Source of the DNA: Roseivivax isoporae LMG 25204
GTDB lineage: Bacteria; Pseudomonadota; Alphaproteobacteria; Rhodobacterales; Rhodobacteraceae
Direction: 5' to 3'
Assembly (NCBI RefSeq): GCF_000521865.1
Contig: NZ_JAME01000007.1
Span: 98,120-162,119 of the forward strand
Length of the DNA: 64,000 bases
Shown: positions 52,319 through 62,557 of the stretch, one piece after another
Layout of the letters: every line of letters begins with the position of its first letter
Position numbering within the stretch: the first letter of the stretch is position 1
Position numbers and translations under genes: made by a program
The notes under the pieces: model-generated
The model's input: only the letters and a program-made list of their open reading frames with translations
The model's database searches: none
Told to the model about the DNA's origin: nothing

Positions 52319-53458
52319 ATGCCTCTCGACACAACGCCGCTCAACTCGCTGGGCCTGGCCAAGAAGCCCTCTGAGACCCGCGTCGTCGTCGCCATGTCCG
52401 GCGGCGTCGACAGCTCGGTCGTGGCCGCGCGCCTCGCCGAGGAAGGCTACGACGTCGTGGGCGTCACGCTCCAGCTCTACGACCACGGTGCCGCGCTCGC
52501 GAAGAAGGGCGCGTGCTGCGCCGGCCGCGACATCCACGACGCCCGCCGGGTCGCCGAGACCATGGGCTTCCCGCATTACGTGCTCGACTACGAGAACACG
52601 TTCCGCGAGGCGGTGATCGACGAGTTCGCCGACAGCTATCTGGCGGGCGCGACGCCAGTGCCCTGCATCCGCTGCAACGAGCGGGTCAAGTTCCGCGACC
52701 TGCTCGAGACCGCGCGCGACCTCGACGCCGACTGCATGGCGACGGGCCATTACATCCAGCGCCAGGCGGGCCCGCACGGGGCCGAGCTGCACCGCGCCGC
52801 CGATCCGCGCCGCGACCAGTCGTATTTCCTGTTCTCGACCACCCAGGAACAGCTCGACTTCCTGCGCTTCCCGCTCGGCCACCTTGAATCCAAGGCCGAG
52901 ACCCGCGCGCTCGCCGAGCGCTACGGGCTGTCGGTCGCCGACAAGCCCGACAGCCAGGACATCTGCTTCGTGCCGAACGGCGATTATGCCAGCGTGATCG
53001 AGAAGCTGCGCCCGGGCGCAGCCGACCCGGGCGAGATCGTGCATGCGGACGGCCGCGTGCTCGGCCGCCACGAGGGCGTCCTGCACTACACGATCGGCCA
53101 GCGCCGCGGGCTCGGCATCGGCGGCCTCGCCGAGCCGCTCTACGTGGTCAAGCTCGATGTCCCCGAGCGCCGCGTGATCGTCGGCCCCAAGGAGATGCTC
53201 GCGACCCGCCGCGTGCCGGTGGCCGAGATCAACTGGCTGGGCGACGCGCCCTTCACCTCGCGCGCGGAATGGCACCTCGCGGTCAAGGTCCGCTCGACCC
53301 GTCCCCCGCGCGAGGCGGTGATCCGCCCGCTCTCGGACACCGAGGCCGAGGTCGAACTCGTGACACCCGAGGAAGGCGTCTCGCCCGGGCAGGCCTGCGT
53401 GTTCTACGACCCCGACAGCACCCGAATCTTCGGCGGTGGCTGGATCCGGCGCTCCTGA
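52319..53458 (+). CDS. mnmA: tRNA-specific 2-thiouridylase MnmA
   Basis: Thiolates U34 of tRNA Lys/Glu/Gln. 379 residues. PP-loop SGGVDSS at 27-33, catalytic cysteine C119 ([10 protein letters not shown]) and persulfide-accepting C216 (DSQDICFV). ATG at 52319 with GGAG seven bases upstream. Confidence 0.96.
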   Translation: MPLDTTPLNSLGLAKKPSETRVVVAMSGGVDSSVVAARLAEEGYDVVGVTLQLYDHGAALAKKGACCAGRDIHDARRVAETMGFPHYVLDYENTFREAVIDEFADSYLAGATPVPCIRCNERVKFRDLLETARDLDADCMATGHYIQRQAGPHGAELHRAADPRRDQSYFLFSTTQEQLDFLRFPLGHLESKAETRALAERYGLSVADKPDSQDICFVPNGDYASVIEKLRPGAADPGEIVHADGRVLGRHEGVLHYTIGQRRGLGIGGLAEPLYVVKLDVPERRVIVGPKEMLATRRVPVAEINWLGDAPFTSRAEWHLAVKVRSTRPPREAVIRPLSDTEAEVELVTPEEGVSPGQACVFYDPDSTRIFGGGWIRRS

Positions 53459-53471
53459 GGCCCGCGGGTCG

Positions 53472-54854
53472 CTAGAGCACGAAGACCGATCCGAGCCCGA
53501 TCACCGCGACCGTCGCGAGAAGCGGGATCGCCACCGCCACCACGAAGATGTCGCCATAGCTCTGGCGGTGCGTCAGCCCCGTGATCGCGAGGAGCGTGAT
53601 GACGGCGCCGTTGTGCGGCAGCGCGTCGAGCCCGCCCGAGGACAGCGCCGTGACCCGGTGCATAAGCTCGAGGCTGATGTCCGACTGCTCGGCCATCTCG
53701 CGCAGCCGGTCGCCCAGCGTCTCGAGCGCGATGGACATGCCCCCCGAGGCCGAGCCGGTGATGCCCGCCAGCACGTTGGTCGCGACCGCCGTCGAGATGA
53801 GCGGGTTCGACGACACGCCCAGCACCGCGTCCCGCACCGCGGCAAAGGCCGGCAGCGACGCGATCGTGGCGCCGTAGCCCACTTCGGACGCCGTGTTGAA
53901 CACCGGAAGAAGCGATCCGAACGTGCCCTTGTTCACGCTCTCCTTCAGGTCGCCGAACCGCTTGAGGTTCAGCGCGATGACCAGCGCGATCGCCAGCACC
54001 AGCGCGGCGATGATCGACCAGATGCCGCGCACGTCGTCCTTGGTCACGCCGCCATATTGCTCGGTCTCGAGGTAGCTCGTGTCGAGCGACGGGATGACGA
54101 CATAGGTGAAGGCCGCGTTCAGCACGATGACCGCGACGACCGGAACGATGGCCACCGCGATGGACGGCAGACCGGCCTCGGGCGCGTCGGCATCGGCGTC
54201 GGTGGCGGGATGCTCGCCGTACCCCTCGCCCCTGCCCTGCGCCCGCGCCTTGCGGGTGTTCAGCCAGACGACGCCGCCCAGCATCATCATCAGCCCCGCC
54301 ACCGTCCCTAGGAAAGGAGCGGCAAAGGGCGTGGTGCCGAAATACGGCGACGGGATCGCGTTCTGGATCGCCGGCGTGCCCGGAAAGGCCGTCATGGTGA
54401 AGGTGAACGAGCCGAGCGCCAGGGCCGCGGGGATGAACCGCTTGGGGATGTCCGCGCGGCGAAAGAGCGCGTTGGCGATGGGGTAGACCGCGAAGGCCAC
54501 GACGAAGAGCGACACGCCCCCATAGGTCAGGACGCCGCAGGACAGGACCACAGCGGCGATCGCCTGGGACGGCCCCATGCGCCCGACGAACCATTCCGCG
54601 ATGGTCCGCGCCGACCCGCTGTCGGCCATGAGCTTGCCGAAGATCGCGCCCAGCAGGAACAGCGGAAAGAAGCTGATGAGGTATCCGCCCAGTTCCTGCA
54701 TGAAGATCTGCGTGTAGGTCGCGAGAAGCGGCCCGTTCCCCGACAGCAGCACCGCGAGCAGCGACAGGATGGGCGCCAGCACCAGCACGTTGATCCCGCG
54801 ATAGGCGAGAAACATGAGCAGCCCGAGCGACAGCAGAATTCCGAACAATCCCAC
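53472..54854 (-). CDS. GntP-family permease
   Basis: 460 residues, about 12 membrane segments, gluconate:H+ symporter superfamily. Motifs ELGGYLISFFPLFLLGAIFGKL, TYGGVSLFVVAFAVYPIA and the late SSGGLDALPHNGAVITLL. Substrate may be a hydroxy- or keto-acid rather than gluconate. GTG start at 54854 with GGGAGGTGA upstream. Confidence 0.9.
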   Translation of the reverse strand: MGLFGILLSLGLLMFLAYRGINVLVLAPILSLLAVLLSGNGPLLATYTQIFMQELGGYLISFFPLFLLGAIFGKLMADSGSARTIAEWFVGRMGPSQAIAAVVLSCGVLTYGGVSLFVVAFAVYPIANALFRRADIPKRFIPAALALGSFTFTMTAFPGTPAIQNAIPSPYFGTTPFAAPFLGTVAGLMMMLGGVVWLNTRKARAQGRGEGYGEHPATDADADAPEAGLPSIAVAIVPVVAVIVLNAAFTYVVIPSLDTSYLETEQYGGVTKDDVRGIWSIIAALVLAIALVIALNLKRFGDLKESVNKGTFGSLLPVFNTASEVGYGATIASLPAFAAVRDAVLGVSSNPLISTAVATNVLAGITGSASGGMSIALETLGDRLREMAEQSDISLELMHRVTALSSGGLDALPHNGAVITLLAITGLTHRQSYGDIFVVAVAIPLLATVAVIGLGSVFVL

Positions 54855-55051
54855 GCCGTTTCACCTCCCTGAATTGACCGTCCTCCGGCCCGACATGGGC
54901 CGCGGCGCGCCGGCGACCACGACGTTGGCACGGTTCCGCCGGCCGCACACGTCAAAGGCGCAGTTACGCACGCTCAACGCAACCCACAGTTTCTCCGTGC
55001 GTTCGTCGGATTGCCTGACCGCGATGCGGGGGTCCTGCCCGGGCTCGGGTC

Positions 55052-56260
55052 TCAGACCGCCTTCAGCGCCAGGACGGCGTTGAGCCCTCCGAAGGCAAAG
55101 GCGTTCGACAGCGCGACGCCCACCTTCGCCTCGCGCGCCTCGTTCGGCACCACGTCGAGGGCGCATTCGGGATCGGGTTCCTCGTAGCCGATCGTCGGCG
55201 CGATGATCCCGTCGCGCAGCGCCATGATGCAGGCCAGTAGCTCCACCGCCCCGGTGCCGCCGATCAGGTGGCCGTGCATGGACTTCGTCGAGGACAGCAT
55301 CAGGTCGTCCGCATGGGTGCCGAAGACGTCCGCGACGGCGGCGCATTCGGTCTTGTCGTTCGCGGTCGTGCCGGTGCCGTGGGCGTTGATGTAGCCGACC
55401 GCGCGGCGGTCGATGCGGGCATCCGCGAGCGCCCCCGCGATGGCGCGCGCCGCGCCCTGCTTCGACGGCATCACGATGTCGGCCGCGTCCGAGGACATGG
55501 CAAAGCCCGCGACTTCCGCGAGGATCTCGGCGCCCCGGGCCCGCGCGTGCTCGTATTCCTCGAAGACGAAGATGCCCGCGCCCTCGCCCTGAACCATGCC
55601 GTTGCGCGTGGCCGAGAACGGCCGGCAGCCGTCCTTCGACATCACCCGCAGGCCTTCCCAGGCCTTGATGCCGCCGAAGCACAGCATGCTCTCGGACCCG
55701 CCCGTGACCATCACCGGCGCGATGCCCGACCGCACGAACCAGAATGCCTGCCCCATCGCGTGGTTCGACGACGCGCAGGCCGAGGCGACGGTAAAGCTCG
55801 GGCCCTTGATGTTGTACTGCATCGAGACGTGGGAACAGGCGGCGTTGTTCATCAGCTTCGGCACGATGAACGGGTGCACCCGGTTCTTCCCTTCCTCGTA
55901 GACCGCGCGGTAGTTCTCGTCCTGCGTCGTGAGCCCCCCGCCAGAGGTCCCGAGCACCACGCCGGACCGCGCCGCCATCTCGCCCTCGAAGGTCAGGCCG
56001 GACTGGCGGATCGCCTCCTCGGCGGCGATCAGGGTGAACTGGGTGTAGCGGTCGTACAGCGCGATCTGCTGGCGGTTGAACACCTCTTCCGGGTCGAAGC
56101 CGCGCACCTGCCCGCCGATGCGGATCGCCAGCCTGTCGGCGTCGCGGATGTCCAGCGGACCGATCCCGCAGCGCCCCTCGCGCATGGCGGCGAGCGTCTC
56201 GGGCACCGTCCGTCCCAGCGCGTTGATCGTTCCCGCACCGGTGATGACGACGCGCTTCAC
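55052..56260 (-). CDS. Beta-ketoacyl-ACP synthase (FabF/KAS II-like)
   Basis: Condensing enzyme of 402 residues with complete Cys-His-His triad: C162 (ASACASSNHA), H294 (NAHGTGT) and H331 (KSMHGHLIGG). GTG start at 56260 overlaps the ACP stop (GTGA), so it is coupled to a dedicated acyl carrier protein. Likely makes a specialised acyl chain, perhaps for lipid A given lpxD next door (inference). Confidence 0.9.
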   Translation of the reverse strand: MKRVVITGAGTINALGRTVPETLAAMREGRCGIGPLDIRDADRLAIRIGGQVRGFDPEEVFNRQQIALYDRYTQFTLIAAEEAIRQSGLTFEGEMAARSGVVLGTSGGGLTTQDENYRAVYEEGKNRVHPFIVPKLMNNAACSHVSMQYNIKGPSFTVASACASSNHAMGQAFWFVRSGIAPVMVTGGSESMLCFGGIKAWEGLRVMSKDGCRPFSATRNGMVQGEGAGIFVFEEYEHARARGAEILAEVAGFAMSSDAADIVMPSKQGAARAIAGALADARIDRRAVGYINAHGTGTTANDKTECAAVADVFGTHADDLMLSSTKSMHGHLIGGTGAVELLACIMALRDGIIAPTIGYEEPDPECALDVVPNEAREAKVGVALSNAFAFGGLNAVLALKAV

Positions 56261-56517
56261 GTCTTCTGGTCCGCCACCAGGGCCTCGACGCCCGCGACGA
56301 TGCGCTCCACCGACGAGATGTCGAAATCGCTCGCGCCGGGGTCGTTCGCGTTGAACGGCACCGAGATGTCGAACGCCTCCTCGATGGCGAAGATCGATTC
56401 GACCAGTCCGAGCGAATCGATGCCAAGGTCCTCGAGCGTCATGTCCATCTTCACGTCGGAGGGCTCCAGCACCGCCTGTTCGGCTATGATGGCGATCACC
56501 TTGTCCTTCACGTCCAT
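56257..56517 (-). CDS. Acyl carrier protein (specialised)
   Basis: 86 residues with the phosphopantetheine serine S35 in LEDLGIDSLGLVE. Differs from housekeeping AcpP by VPFNANDPGASDFDISSVERI after helix III. Start ATG at 56517. It precedes the KAS gene with a 4-bp overlap and follows lpxD by 40 bp. Confidence 0.9.
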   Translation of the reverse strand: MDVKDKVIAIIAEQAVLEPSDVKMDMTLEDLGIDSLGLVESIFAIEEAFDISVPFNANDPGASDFDISSVERIVAGVEALVADQKT

Positions 56518-56557
56518 GACACGTGCCCCTTCCCGGTCGCGCGATGCGCCGCGAGCC

Positions 56558-57649
56558 TTAGCGGCTCTCACCGGCCTTGGAAACCGCTTTCCGAAGCTCC
56601 TCGACCTGGCGGATCAGCCGCGGCAGGCGGCGCAGGTTCTTGTAGCCCTCGATGTGGCTTTCCATCTTCATCGCCGGGTACCCCAGCATGACGCGGCCCG
56701 CGGGGATCGAGGACAGGACCACCGTGGCGCCGCCGCAGATCACGTTGTCGCCGATCCGCACGTTGTCCGAGACGCCGACCTGGCCCGCCAGCACCACGAA
56801 GGATCCGATCGACACCGACCCCGCGATCCCCACCTGCCCGCAGAGCAGCGTGTGCTCGCCGACCACCGTATTGTGGCCCACCTGCACGAGGTTGTCGATC
56901 TTGGTGCCGTTGCCGATGCGGGTGTCGCGCACGGTGCCGCGGTCGATGGCCGTGTTCACGCCGACCTCGACGTCGTCGCCGATGGTGACGCCCCCCAGCG
57001 AATGGATGCGCGCCCAGGGCTGCCCCTTGGCCTCGCCCTGGTCGCCGAGCGACGCGCGCGCCTTCTCCACCCCCGAGGGCTCCGGCGTCACGAAGGAAAA
57101 GCCGTCCGAGCCGATGACCGCGCCATGGTGGCCGATGAACCGCGCGCCGATGCTGACCCGCGCGCCGATCTTGACCCCGGCATGCAGGAGCGCGTCCGGC
57201 CCGATCCGCGTGTCCCAGCCCACGTGCACCTGCGGGCCGACGACCGACCCCGCGCCGATCTCGACGTTCGCGCCGATGACCGCGAAGGGGCCCACCGACA
57301 CGCCCGGCCCGAGCGTCGCCGAGGGGTCCACGTAGGCCATGGGATGGATGCCCGACGGGTAGCCCTGCCCGGGGTCCATGGCCGCCGACAGCGCCGAGAG
57401 CGCGTAGCGCGGCCGCGGCGCGAGGATCGCCGCGTCGAGGCCCATCGCCTGCCAGTCCGCCCCGTCCCACAGCATGGCCGCGCGCGCCTGCCCCTGCGAC
57501 AGGCCTTCCGCGTATTCCGGCTTCATCGCCATGGCCAGCCGGTCGGGCGGGCAGTCGGCGGGCTCGGCCACGCCTTCGACCACGATCGACGTGTCGCCCA
57601 CGGCCTCGAGGCCCAGGGTCTCGGCGATCTCTGCGACGGTATGGGTCAT
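56558..57649 (-). CDS. lpxD: UDP-3-O-acylglucosamine N-acyltransferase LpxD
   Basis: Adds 3-hydroxyacyl from ACP to UDP-3-O-acyl-glucosamine in lipid A synthesis. 363 residues. N-terminal uridine-binding domain, then a left-handed beta-helix of hexapeptide repeats, catalytic His in QVGHNTVVG, and HHGAVIGSDGFSFV. Start preceded by GGAGGACGACC. The usual bamA-fabZ-lpxA neighbours are absent here; instead ACP and KAS follow. Confidence 0.93.
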   Translation of the reverse strand: MTHTVAEIAETLGLEAVGDTSIVVEGVAEPADCPPDRLAMAMKPEYAEGLSQGQARAAMLWDGADWQAMGLDAAILAPRPRYALSALSAAMDPGQGYPSGIHPMAYVDPSATLGPGVSVGPFAVIGANVEIGAGSVVGPQVHVGWDTRIGPDALLHAGVKIGARVSIGARFIGHHGAVIGSDGFSFVTPEPSGVEKARASLGDQGEAKGQPWARIHSLGGVTIGDDVEVGVNTAIDRGTVRDTRIGNGTKIDNLVQVGHNTVVGEHTLLCGQVGIAGSVSIGSFVVLAGQVGVSDNVRIGDNVICGGATVVLSSIPAGRVMLGYPAMKMESHIEGYKNLRRLPRLIRQVEELRKAVSKAGESR

Positions 57650-57683
57650 GGTCGTCCTCCGGCGGCGTTTCTCAGCCGGAGAC

Positions 57684-59294
57684 TTAACTTTCCCCGACGC
57701 CCAAAACCACCCCCGCATCCTCGAGCGCAGCCCAGATCCGCCCGTCCCGTCCGTAGATATCGGCGCGGTACTGCACGTTGCCCTTCGCCTGCGTGTAGGC
57801 GGTGCGGTAGATCAGGTGCACCGGCACCGGCGTCTCCAGGTTCACCCGCGCCTCGGCACCGGTGCGCAGCCGCGCGTGAAAGAAGCCCTCGGGATCGGCT
57901 TCCTGCGCGGCAAGCAGCGTGTAGGCGAACTCGAAGGGCTCGTTTAGCCGGATGCAGCCATGCGAATAGGCGCGCACGTCGTGGGCAAAGAGGTGCTTCG
58001 CCGGCGTGTCGTGCAGGTAGATGTTGTACTTGTTGGGGAACATGAACTTCACCTTCCCCAGCGCGTTGTTCGGCCCCGGCGGCTGGCGCATGGAATAGGG
58101 AAAGTTCGACCCGAACCCGCGCGCGCGGTTTACCACGCGGCCGCGGCTGTCGATGATCTGCAGGTGGCTCACCGCGTAGGGATTGCGCTGCAATTGCGGC
58201 AGGTACTCGTTGCGGATGATCGAGCGCGGCACGTACCAGCTCGGGTTGATGACCATGTGGTCCATCTCGTCCGAGAACTCGGGAGTGCGCCGGTCGGGTG
58301 ACGTCGCGCCGATCACCGCGCGGGTCTCGAACGTCACCTTCTCGTCGTCGTAGATGCGCGCGCTGAACTCGGTCAGGTTCACCTTGATGTGGCGCGCGCC
58401 CATGTCACCCGCGCTCGACAGCCACCGCTCGCGCTCCATGGCGACCACAACCGACTGCAGCCGCGCCTCGGCCGACACGTTCAGCGCGTCGAGCGTCGAC
58501 TGCCCCGCGACGCCGTCCGCCTCGAGCCCGTGGTCGGCCTGGAAGAGCCGCACCGCCGTTCCCACCCGATCGTCGTAGGTGGCACGCGCGGTGCGCTCGA
58601 GATACCCCATCGCGATCAGCCGGTTGCGCAGCGCGACGACCCGCTCGCCGCTGTCGCCGGGCGACAGCGTGCCGCCGCCCACCTCGGCGCCCCAGCCGCC
58701 GCGCGCAAGCGCGCGCTCGAGCTCCATCTTGGCGCGCATGAGCCGCGCATATTCCTGCGTCCGGGGCGCGAGGCCGCGCAGCACCGCGCGCGGTGCGCCG
58801 GTCTCGAGCGCCGAGAGCAGCTCCGCCGCGTGCCGCCGCACCGGTTCGCGCTTGATGTCGCCGAGCACCCGTCCGGGTGTCAGCACGCCGCTCTCGAGGT
58901 CGTGGGCGAACTGCACGAAGACGCGGCTCAGCTCGACGTCGAGCGCGCCGCGGGCCTGGTCGGACCGGGCCGCGCGCATGCCGGCGATGAGCTTCGGAAT
59001 GTCGTAGCGCCCGGCCGGCAGGCCGTGGGTCCGCGCCGTGCCGATCGCCTCGAGCAGCGCCTCGCGCCGCGCGAGGTGTTCGGGCCCGGCACCCGTCCAC
59101 AGCGGCTCGAAGTTGCGCGCGCGGTAGAAGGTGGCGATCTCGTCGTGTTCGGCCACCGATTCGGCCACCGCCACGCGGAAGGCGGTCACCTGCCCCGTCT
59201 GCGCCTGCGCCATGCTGGCCGGCACCCCGCCCGCCAGGAATGTGGCCACGACGATCCCGTTCAGCCACCGTCTTGCGCGCACGCCGCTACCCAT
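57684..59294 (-). CDS. L,D-transpeptidase, YcbB/LdtD type
   Basis: Periplasmic peptidoglycan cross-linking enzyme, 536 residues. Signal peptide about 1-31 (cleavage AQA-QT), scaffold domain, a peptidoglycan-binding domain (GDSGERVVALRNRLIAMGYL ... FQADHGLEADGVAGQSTLDALN), then the YkuD catalytic domain with HDTPAKHLF and HGCIRL (catalytic Cys). ATG at 59294 with GGAG upstream. Confidence 0.92.
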   Translation of the reverse strand: MGSGVRARRWLNGIVVATFLAGGVPASMAQAQTGQVTAFRVAVAESVAEHDEIATFYRARNFEPLWTGAGPEHLARREALLEAIGTARTHGLPAGRYDIPKLIAGMRAARSDQARGALDVELSRVFVQFAHDLESGVLTPGRVLGDIKREPVRRHAAELLSALETGAPRAVLRGLAPRTQEYARLMRAKMELERALARGGWGAEVGGGTLSPGDSGERVVALRNRLIAMGYLERTARATYDDRVGTAVRLFQADHGLEADGVAGQSTLDALNVSAEARLQSVVVAMERERWLSSAGDMGARHIKVNLTEFSARIYDDEKVTFETRAVIGATSPDRRTPEFSDEMDHMVINPSWYVPRSIIRNEYLPQLQRNPYAVSHLQIIDSRGRVVNRARGFGSNFPYSMRQPPGPNNALGKVKFMFPNKYNIYLHDTPAKHLFAHDVRAYSHGCIRLNEPFEFAYTLLAAQEADPEGFFHARLRTGAEARVNLETPVPVHLIYRTAYTQAKGNVQYRADIYGRDGRIWAALEDAGVVLGVGES

Positions 59295-59631
59295 CGCGTT
59301 CTCCAATACTCGAATGAAAACCGTCCCTTGTCAGGGAAGCGGCGATTCCTGCAGCTGTCTATTCACAAACAGTCCAGAAGCTGAATATGCCGGTTGCCTG
59401 GTGCAGGAACGCAGCGCGGGGATCATGCCGCACTGCGGCGATCCGGTCACGGTGCCCACCGGATGAGCAAGTTCCCGCCGAAGCGCCCTGTCAATTGGCG
59501 CTTTTCCAGACCCCCGCTTTTTCGCGCTGGCCGGGTGTGGCATAAATGATAACACATCCGGAAAAGGATGGCGTGGCCGGCGCAACGACGCCGGCATCGG
59601 CAGCAGGACAACCACGGGACAGCACCTCATC
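59295..59631. other. Divergent intergenic region, L,D-transpeptidase / DUF882
   Basis: 337 bp without a supportable gene. Only short hairpins are seen (CCCTTGTCAGGG at 59325-59336; GCCGC-ACT-GCGGC near 59428-59440). An AT-richer patch at 59540-59556 (CATAAATGATAACAC) is the likely promoter zone of the DUF882 gene. Confidence 0.55.
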
Positions 59632-60204
59632 ATGACACAGGCACCATCAGGCGGTTTCACCCGCCGCGGGCTGTTGCAGGCAGCATTCGCCGCGACTGCA
59701 GTCGCTGCGGCTCCCACCTACGCCAATGCCGCGGGCTTCCTGCGCGGCGGCGGCGACATCCGGCGCATCCGGATGTATTCCGGCCGCACCGGCGAACGCA
59801 TCGACATGATCTACTGGGTCGAAGGTGACTACATCGCGGACGCGGTGAACGAGATCACCTACTTCATGCGCGACTGGCGCAACAACGAGGCGCGCAACAT
59901 CGACCTGCGCACGATCGACATCATGGCGGCGGCCCACAACCTGATGGAAGCGTCCGAACCCTACATGCTGATCTCGGGCTACCGCAGCCCCGCGACCAAC
60001 GCGATGCTGCGCTCGCGCTCCTCGGGCGTGGCCAAGAACTCGCGCCACCTCGTCGGGCAGGCGGCGGACCTCCGCCTCACCTCGCGCTCGGTCAACCAGA
60101 TGGCCCGCGCGGCCTCGGCCTGCCGCGGCGGCGGCGTCGGCCGCTACAGCGGGTCGAACTTCGTGCACATGGATTGCGGCCCGGTGCGCAGCTGGGGCAG
60201 CTGA
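59632..60204 (+). CDS. DUF882/YcbK-like M15-type peptidase homologue, Tat-exported
   Basis: 190 residues. Twin-arginine signal FTRRGLLQAAFAATAVAAAP (cleavage near ANA-AG), then a zinc D,D-carboxypeptidase-like fold with putative ligands H139, D146 and H179 (SRHLVGQAADLRL, FVHMDCG) and SGYRSPATN. Probable periplasmic cell-wall enzyme. Divergent from the L,D-transpeptidase, so the two probably work on the same polymer. Confidence 0.87.
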   Translation: MTQAPSGGFTRRGLLQAAFAATAVAAAPTYANAAGFLRGGGDIRRIRMYSGRTGERIDMIYWVEGDYIADAVNEITYFMRDWRNNEARNIDLRTIDIMAAAHNLMEASEPYMLISGYRSPATNAMLRSRSSGVAKNSRHLVGQAADLRLTSRSVNQMARAASACRGGGVGRYSGSNFVHMDCGPVRSWGS

Positions 60205-60324
60205 CCGCACGCGCGTCGCTTCTCGTCCCGACGCGACGCGCGACCGCCTTGCCGCCCCGCGCGGCAGGGCACGGCGTGGGGCGATCCTCCCGGCCATCGC
60301 GGCCCCGCAGACCTTCGCCAGCCG

Positions 60325-60345
60325 GGCGCCCTCGGGCGCCTTTTT
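60325..60345 (+). terminator. Rho-independent terminator after DUF882 gene
   Basis: GGCGCC (60325-60330), CTCG tetraloop, GGCGCC (60335-60340), then TTTTT. It is 120 bp past the DUF882 stop. Confidence 0.75.
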
Positions 60346-60455
60346 CCGTTTCGCGTCCATGGGTTGCAAACGCCTGACCCGGCAGGCGGTTCCCCGCCGT
60401 GCGGCGCGCCTGCCGCAACGTCATCCGGTTTTTCCGGGAACGTGGGGAAGAAGAG

Positions 60456-60532
60456 TGGCGCGGTTGACGGGGCTCGAACCCGCGACCCCCGGCGTGACAG
60501 GCCGGTACTCTAACCAACTGAGCTACAACCGC
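60456..60532 (-). tRNA. tRNA-Asp (GTC)
   Basis: 77 nt including encoded CCA. Acceptor GCGGTTG / CAACCGC with discriminator G, D-loop AGCTCAGTTGGTTAGAG, anticodon GTC in CCTGTCACG, T-arm GGGTTCGAGCC. Identical to the second copy 36 bp upstream on the same strand. Confidence 0.97.
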
Positions 60533-60568
60533 GCATACGCTTCGGCGAGGATCGTGTCGGACGGGCAG

Positions 60569-60645
60569 TGGCGCGGTTGACGGGGCTCGAACCCGCGACC
60601 CCCGGCGTGACAGGCCGGTACTCTAACCAACTGAGCTACAACCGC
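60569..60645 (-). tRNA. tRNA-Asp (GTC), second identical copy
   Basis: 77 nt with encoded CCA, sequence identical to the neighbour; the pair is a tandem duplication presumably transcribed together from the promoter at 60682-60710. Confidence 0.97.
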
Positions 60646-60681
60646 ATGTGCCGTCCGCCCGTTCCTCCGGGCGTGGGGCGC

Positions 60682-60710
60682 GTTCTAGGCGGGCGTCCGG
60701 CCGCCGTCAA
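60682..60710 (-). promoter_or_regulatory. Promoter of the tRNA-Asp pair
   Basis: On the minus strand TTGACG (60710-60705), 17-bp spacer, TAGAAC (60687-60682), 37 bp before the first tRNA. Near-consensus -35 and correct spacing. Confidence 0.75.
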
Positions 60711-60772
60711 GCGGATTTGCACCCTCTTTCCGCAAGGACCGCGCGCATCCGCCGGACCGCGCCCGTCGCGCC

Positions 60773-61711
60773 TCAGCGGGGCGGCAGCGGGATGAACTCC
60801 GCGTCGTCCCCCGGAGGCAGGCTGAAGCGCCCGTGCGACCAGTCCTCGCGGCGCCAGGCCTCCTTGGCCTCCTCGATCCGTTCCTTCGACGAGGCGACGA
60901 AATTCCACCAGATGTAGCGCGGCCCCTCGAGCGTCTCGCCCCCGAGCAGCATCAGCCGCGCGCCGGCAGGGCCCGCGGTCAGCGACACCCGGTCACCCGG
61001 GCGGAAGACCATCATCCGCCCGGCCTCGAAGGTGTCGCCCGCCACGTCGACCGCTCCCTCCGTGACGTAGACGCCGCGGTCCTCGTGGTCGTCGGGCATG
61101 GGCAGCTTCGCCCCGGGCGCGAGCACCGCGTCGGCGTAGAACATCTCGGACGCGGTGGTGACCGGCGCGCGCGCCCCCCAGGCGTGGCCGAGGATCAGCC
61201 GCACCTCCTTGCCTTCGCCCTCGAGGACCGGCAGCGCGGCCGCCTCCGCGTGCTGGAACTCCGGCGGGCGATCCTCGTGGTCCTTGGGCAGCGCCACCCA
61301 GGTCTGGATGCCGAAGAACGGCATCGGGTCGGTCTGCGTCGCGTCGTCGGTCCGCTCCGAATGGGTGATGCCGTACCCCGCCACCATCCAGTTCACCGCG
61401 CCCGGCTCGATCCACGCGTCGGTCCCGAGCGAATCGCGGTGATGCATCCGCCCGCGATAGAGGTACGAGATGGTCGCGAGGCCGATATGCGGATGCGGCC
61501 GCACGTCGAGCCCGCGGGTCGGCAGGAACTCCGCCGGCCCCATCTGGTCGAAGAAGATGAACGGCCCCACCATCTGCCGCCGCGGCGCGGGCAGCGCGCG
61601 GCGCACCTCGAACCCGCCAAGGTCGCGGGCGCGCGGCACGATGACCACGTCGATGGCATCGACGTCGTCGCCGGTGGGGCAATGCGGATCGAGCGCAGGA
61701 TTCCAGCTCAT
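60773..61711 (-). CDS. Pirin-family protein
   Basis: 312-residue bicupin. N-terminal pirin motif RPHPHIGLATISYLYRGRMHHRDS with metal-binding histidines, and ITHSE further on. Bacterial pirins can act as quercetin dioxygenases or redox sensors; the role here is unknown. Start follows GGAGAACGCC. Confidence 0.91.
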   Translation of the reverse strand: MSWNPALDPHCPTGDDVDAIDVVIVPRARDLGGFEVRRALPAPRRQMVGPFIFFDQMGPAEFLPTRGLDVRPHPHIGLATISYLYRGRMHHRDSLGTDAWIEPGAVNWMVAGYGITHSERTDDATQTDPMPFFGIQTWVALPKDHEDRPPEFQHAEAAALPVLEGEGKEVRLILGHAWGARAPVTTASEMFYADAVLAPGAKLPMPDDHEDRGVYVTEGAVDVAGDTFEAGRMMVFRPGDRVSLTAGPAGARLMLLGGETLEGPRYIWWNFVASSKERIEEAKEAWRREDWSHGRFSLPPGDDAEFIPLPPR

Positions 61712-61903
61712 GGCGTTCTCCTCTGGTGGGGTCCGCGCTCAGGATACCCCGTTGGCGTGCGCACGATAGCCCGCTCCGCCCGCACAAATGGTGCGCAATC
61801 GCACAATGCGACCCGAACGCGCGGCAAAGCGTGCGGGGCTGTCCGGACCCGGCCGCGCTGCTACGTCACGCCCCGCAGGTCGCCCGACGAGAAGGAAGAT
61901 GCC

Positions 61904-62553
<650 letters not shown>

Positions 62554-62557
<4 letters not shown>

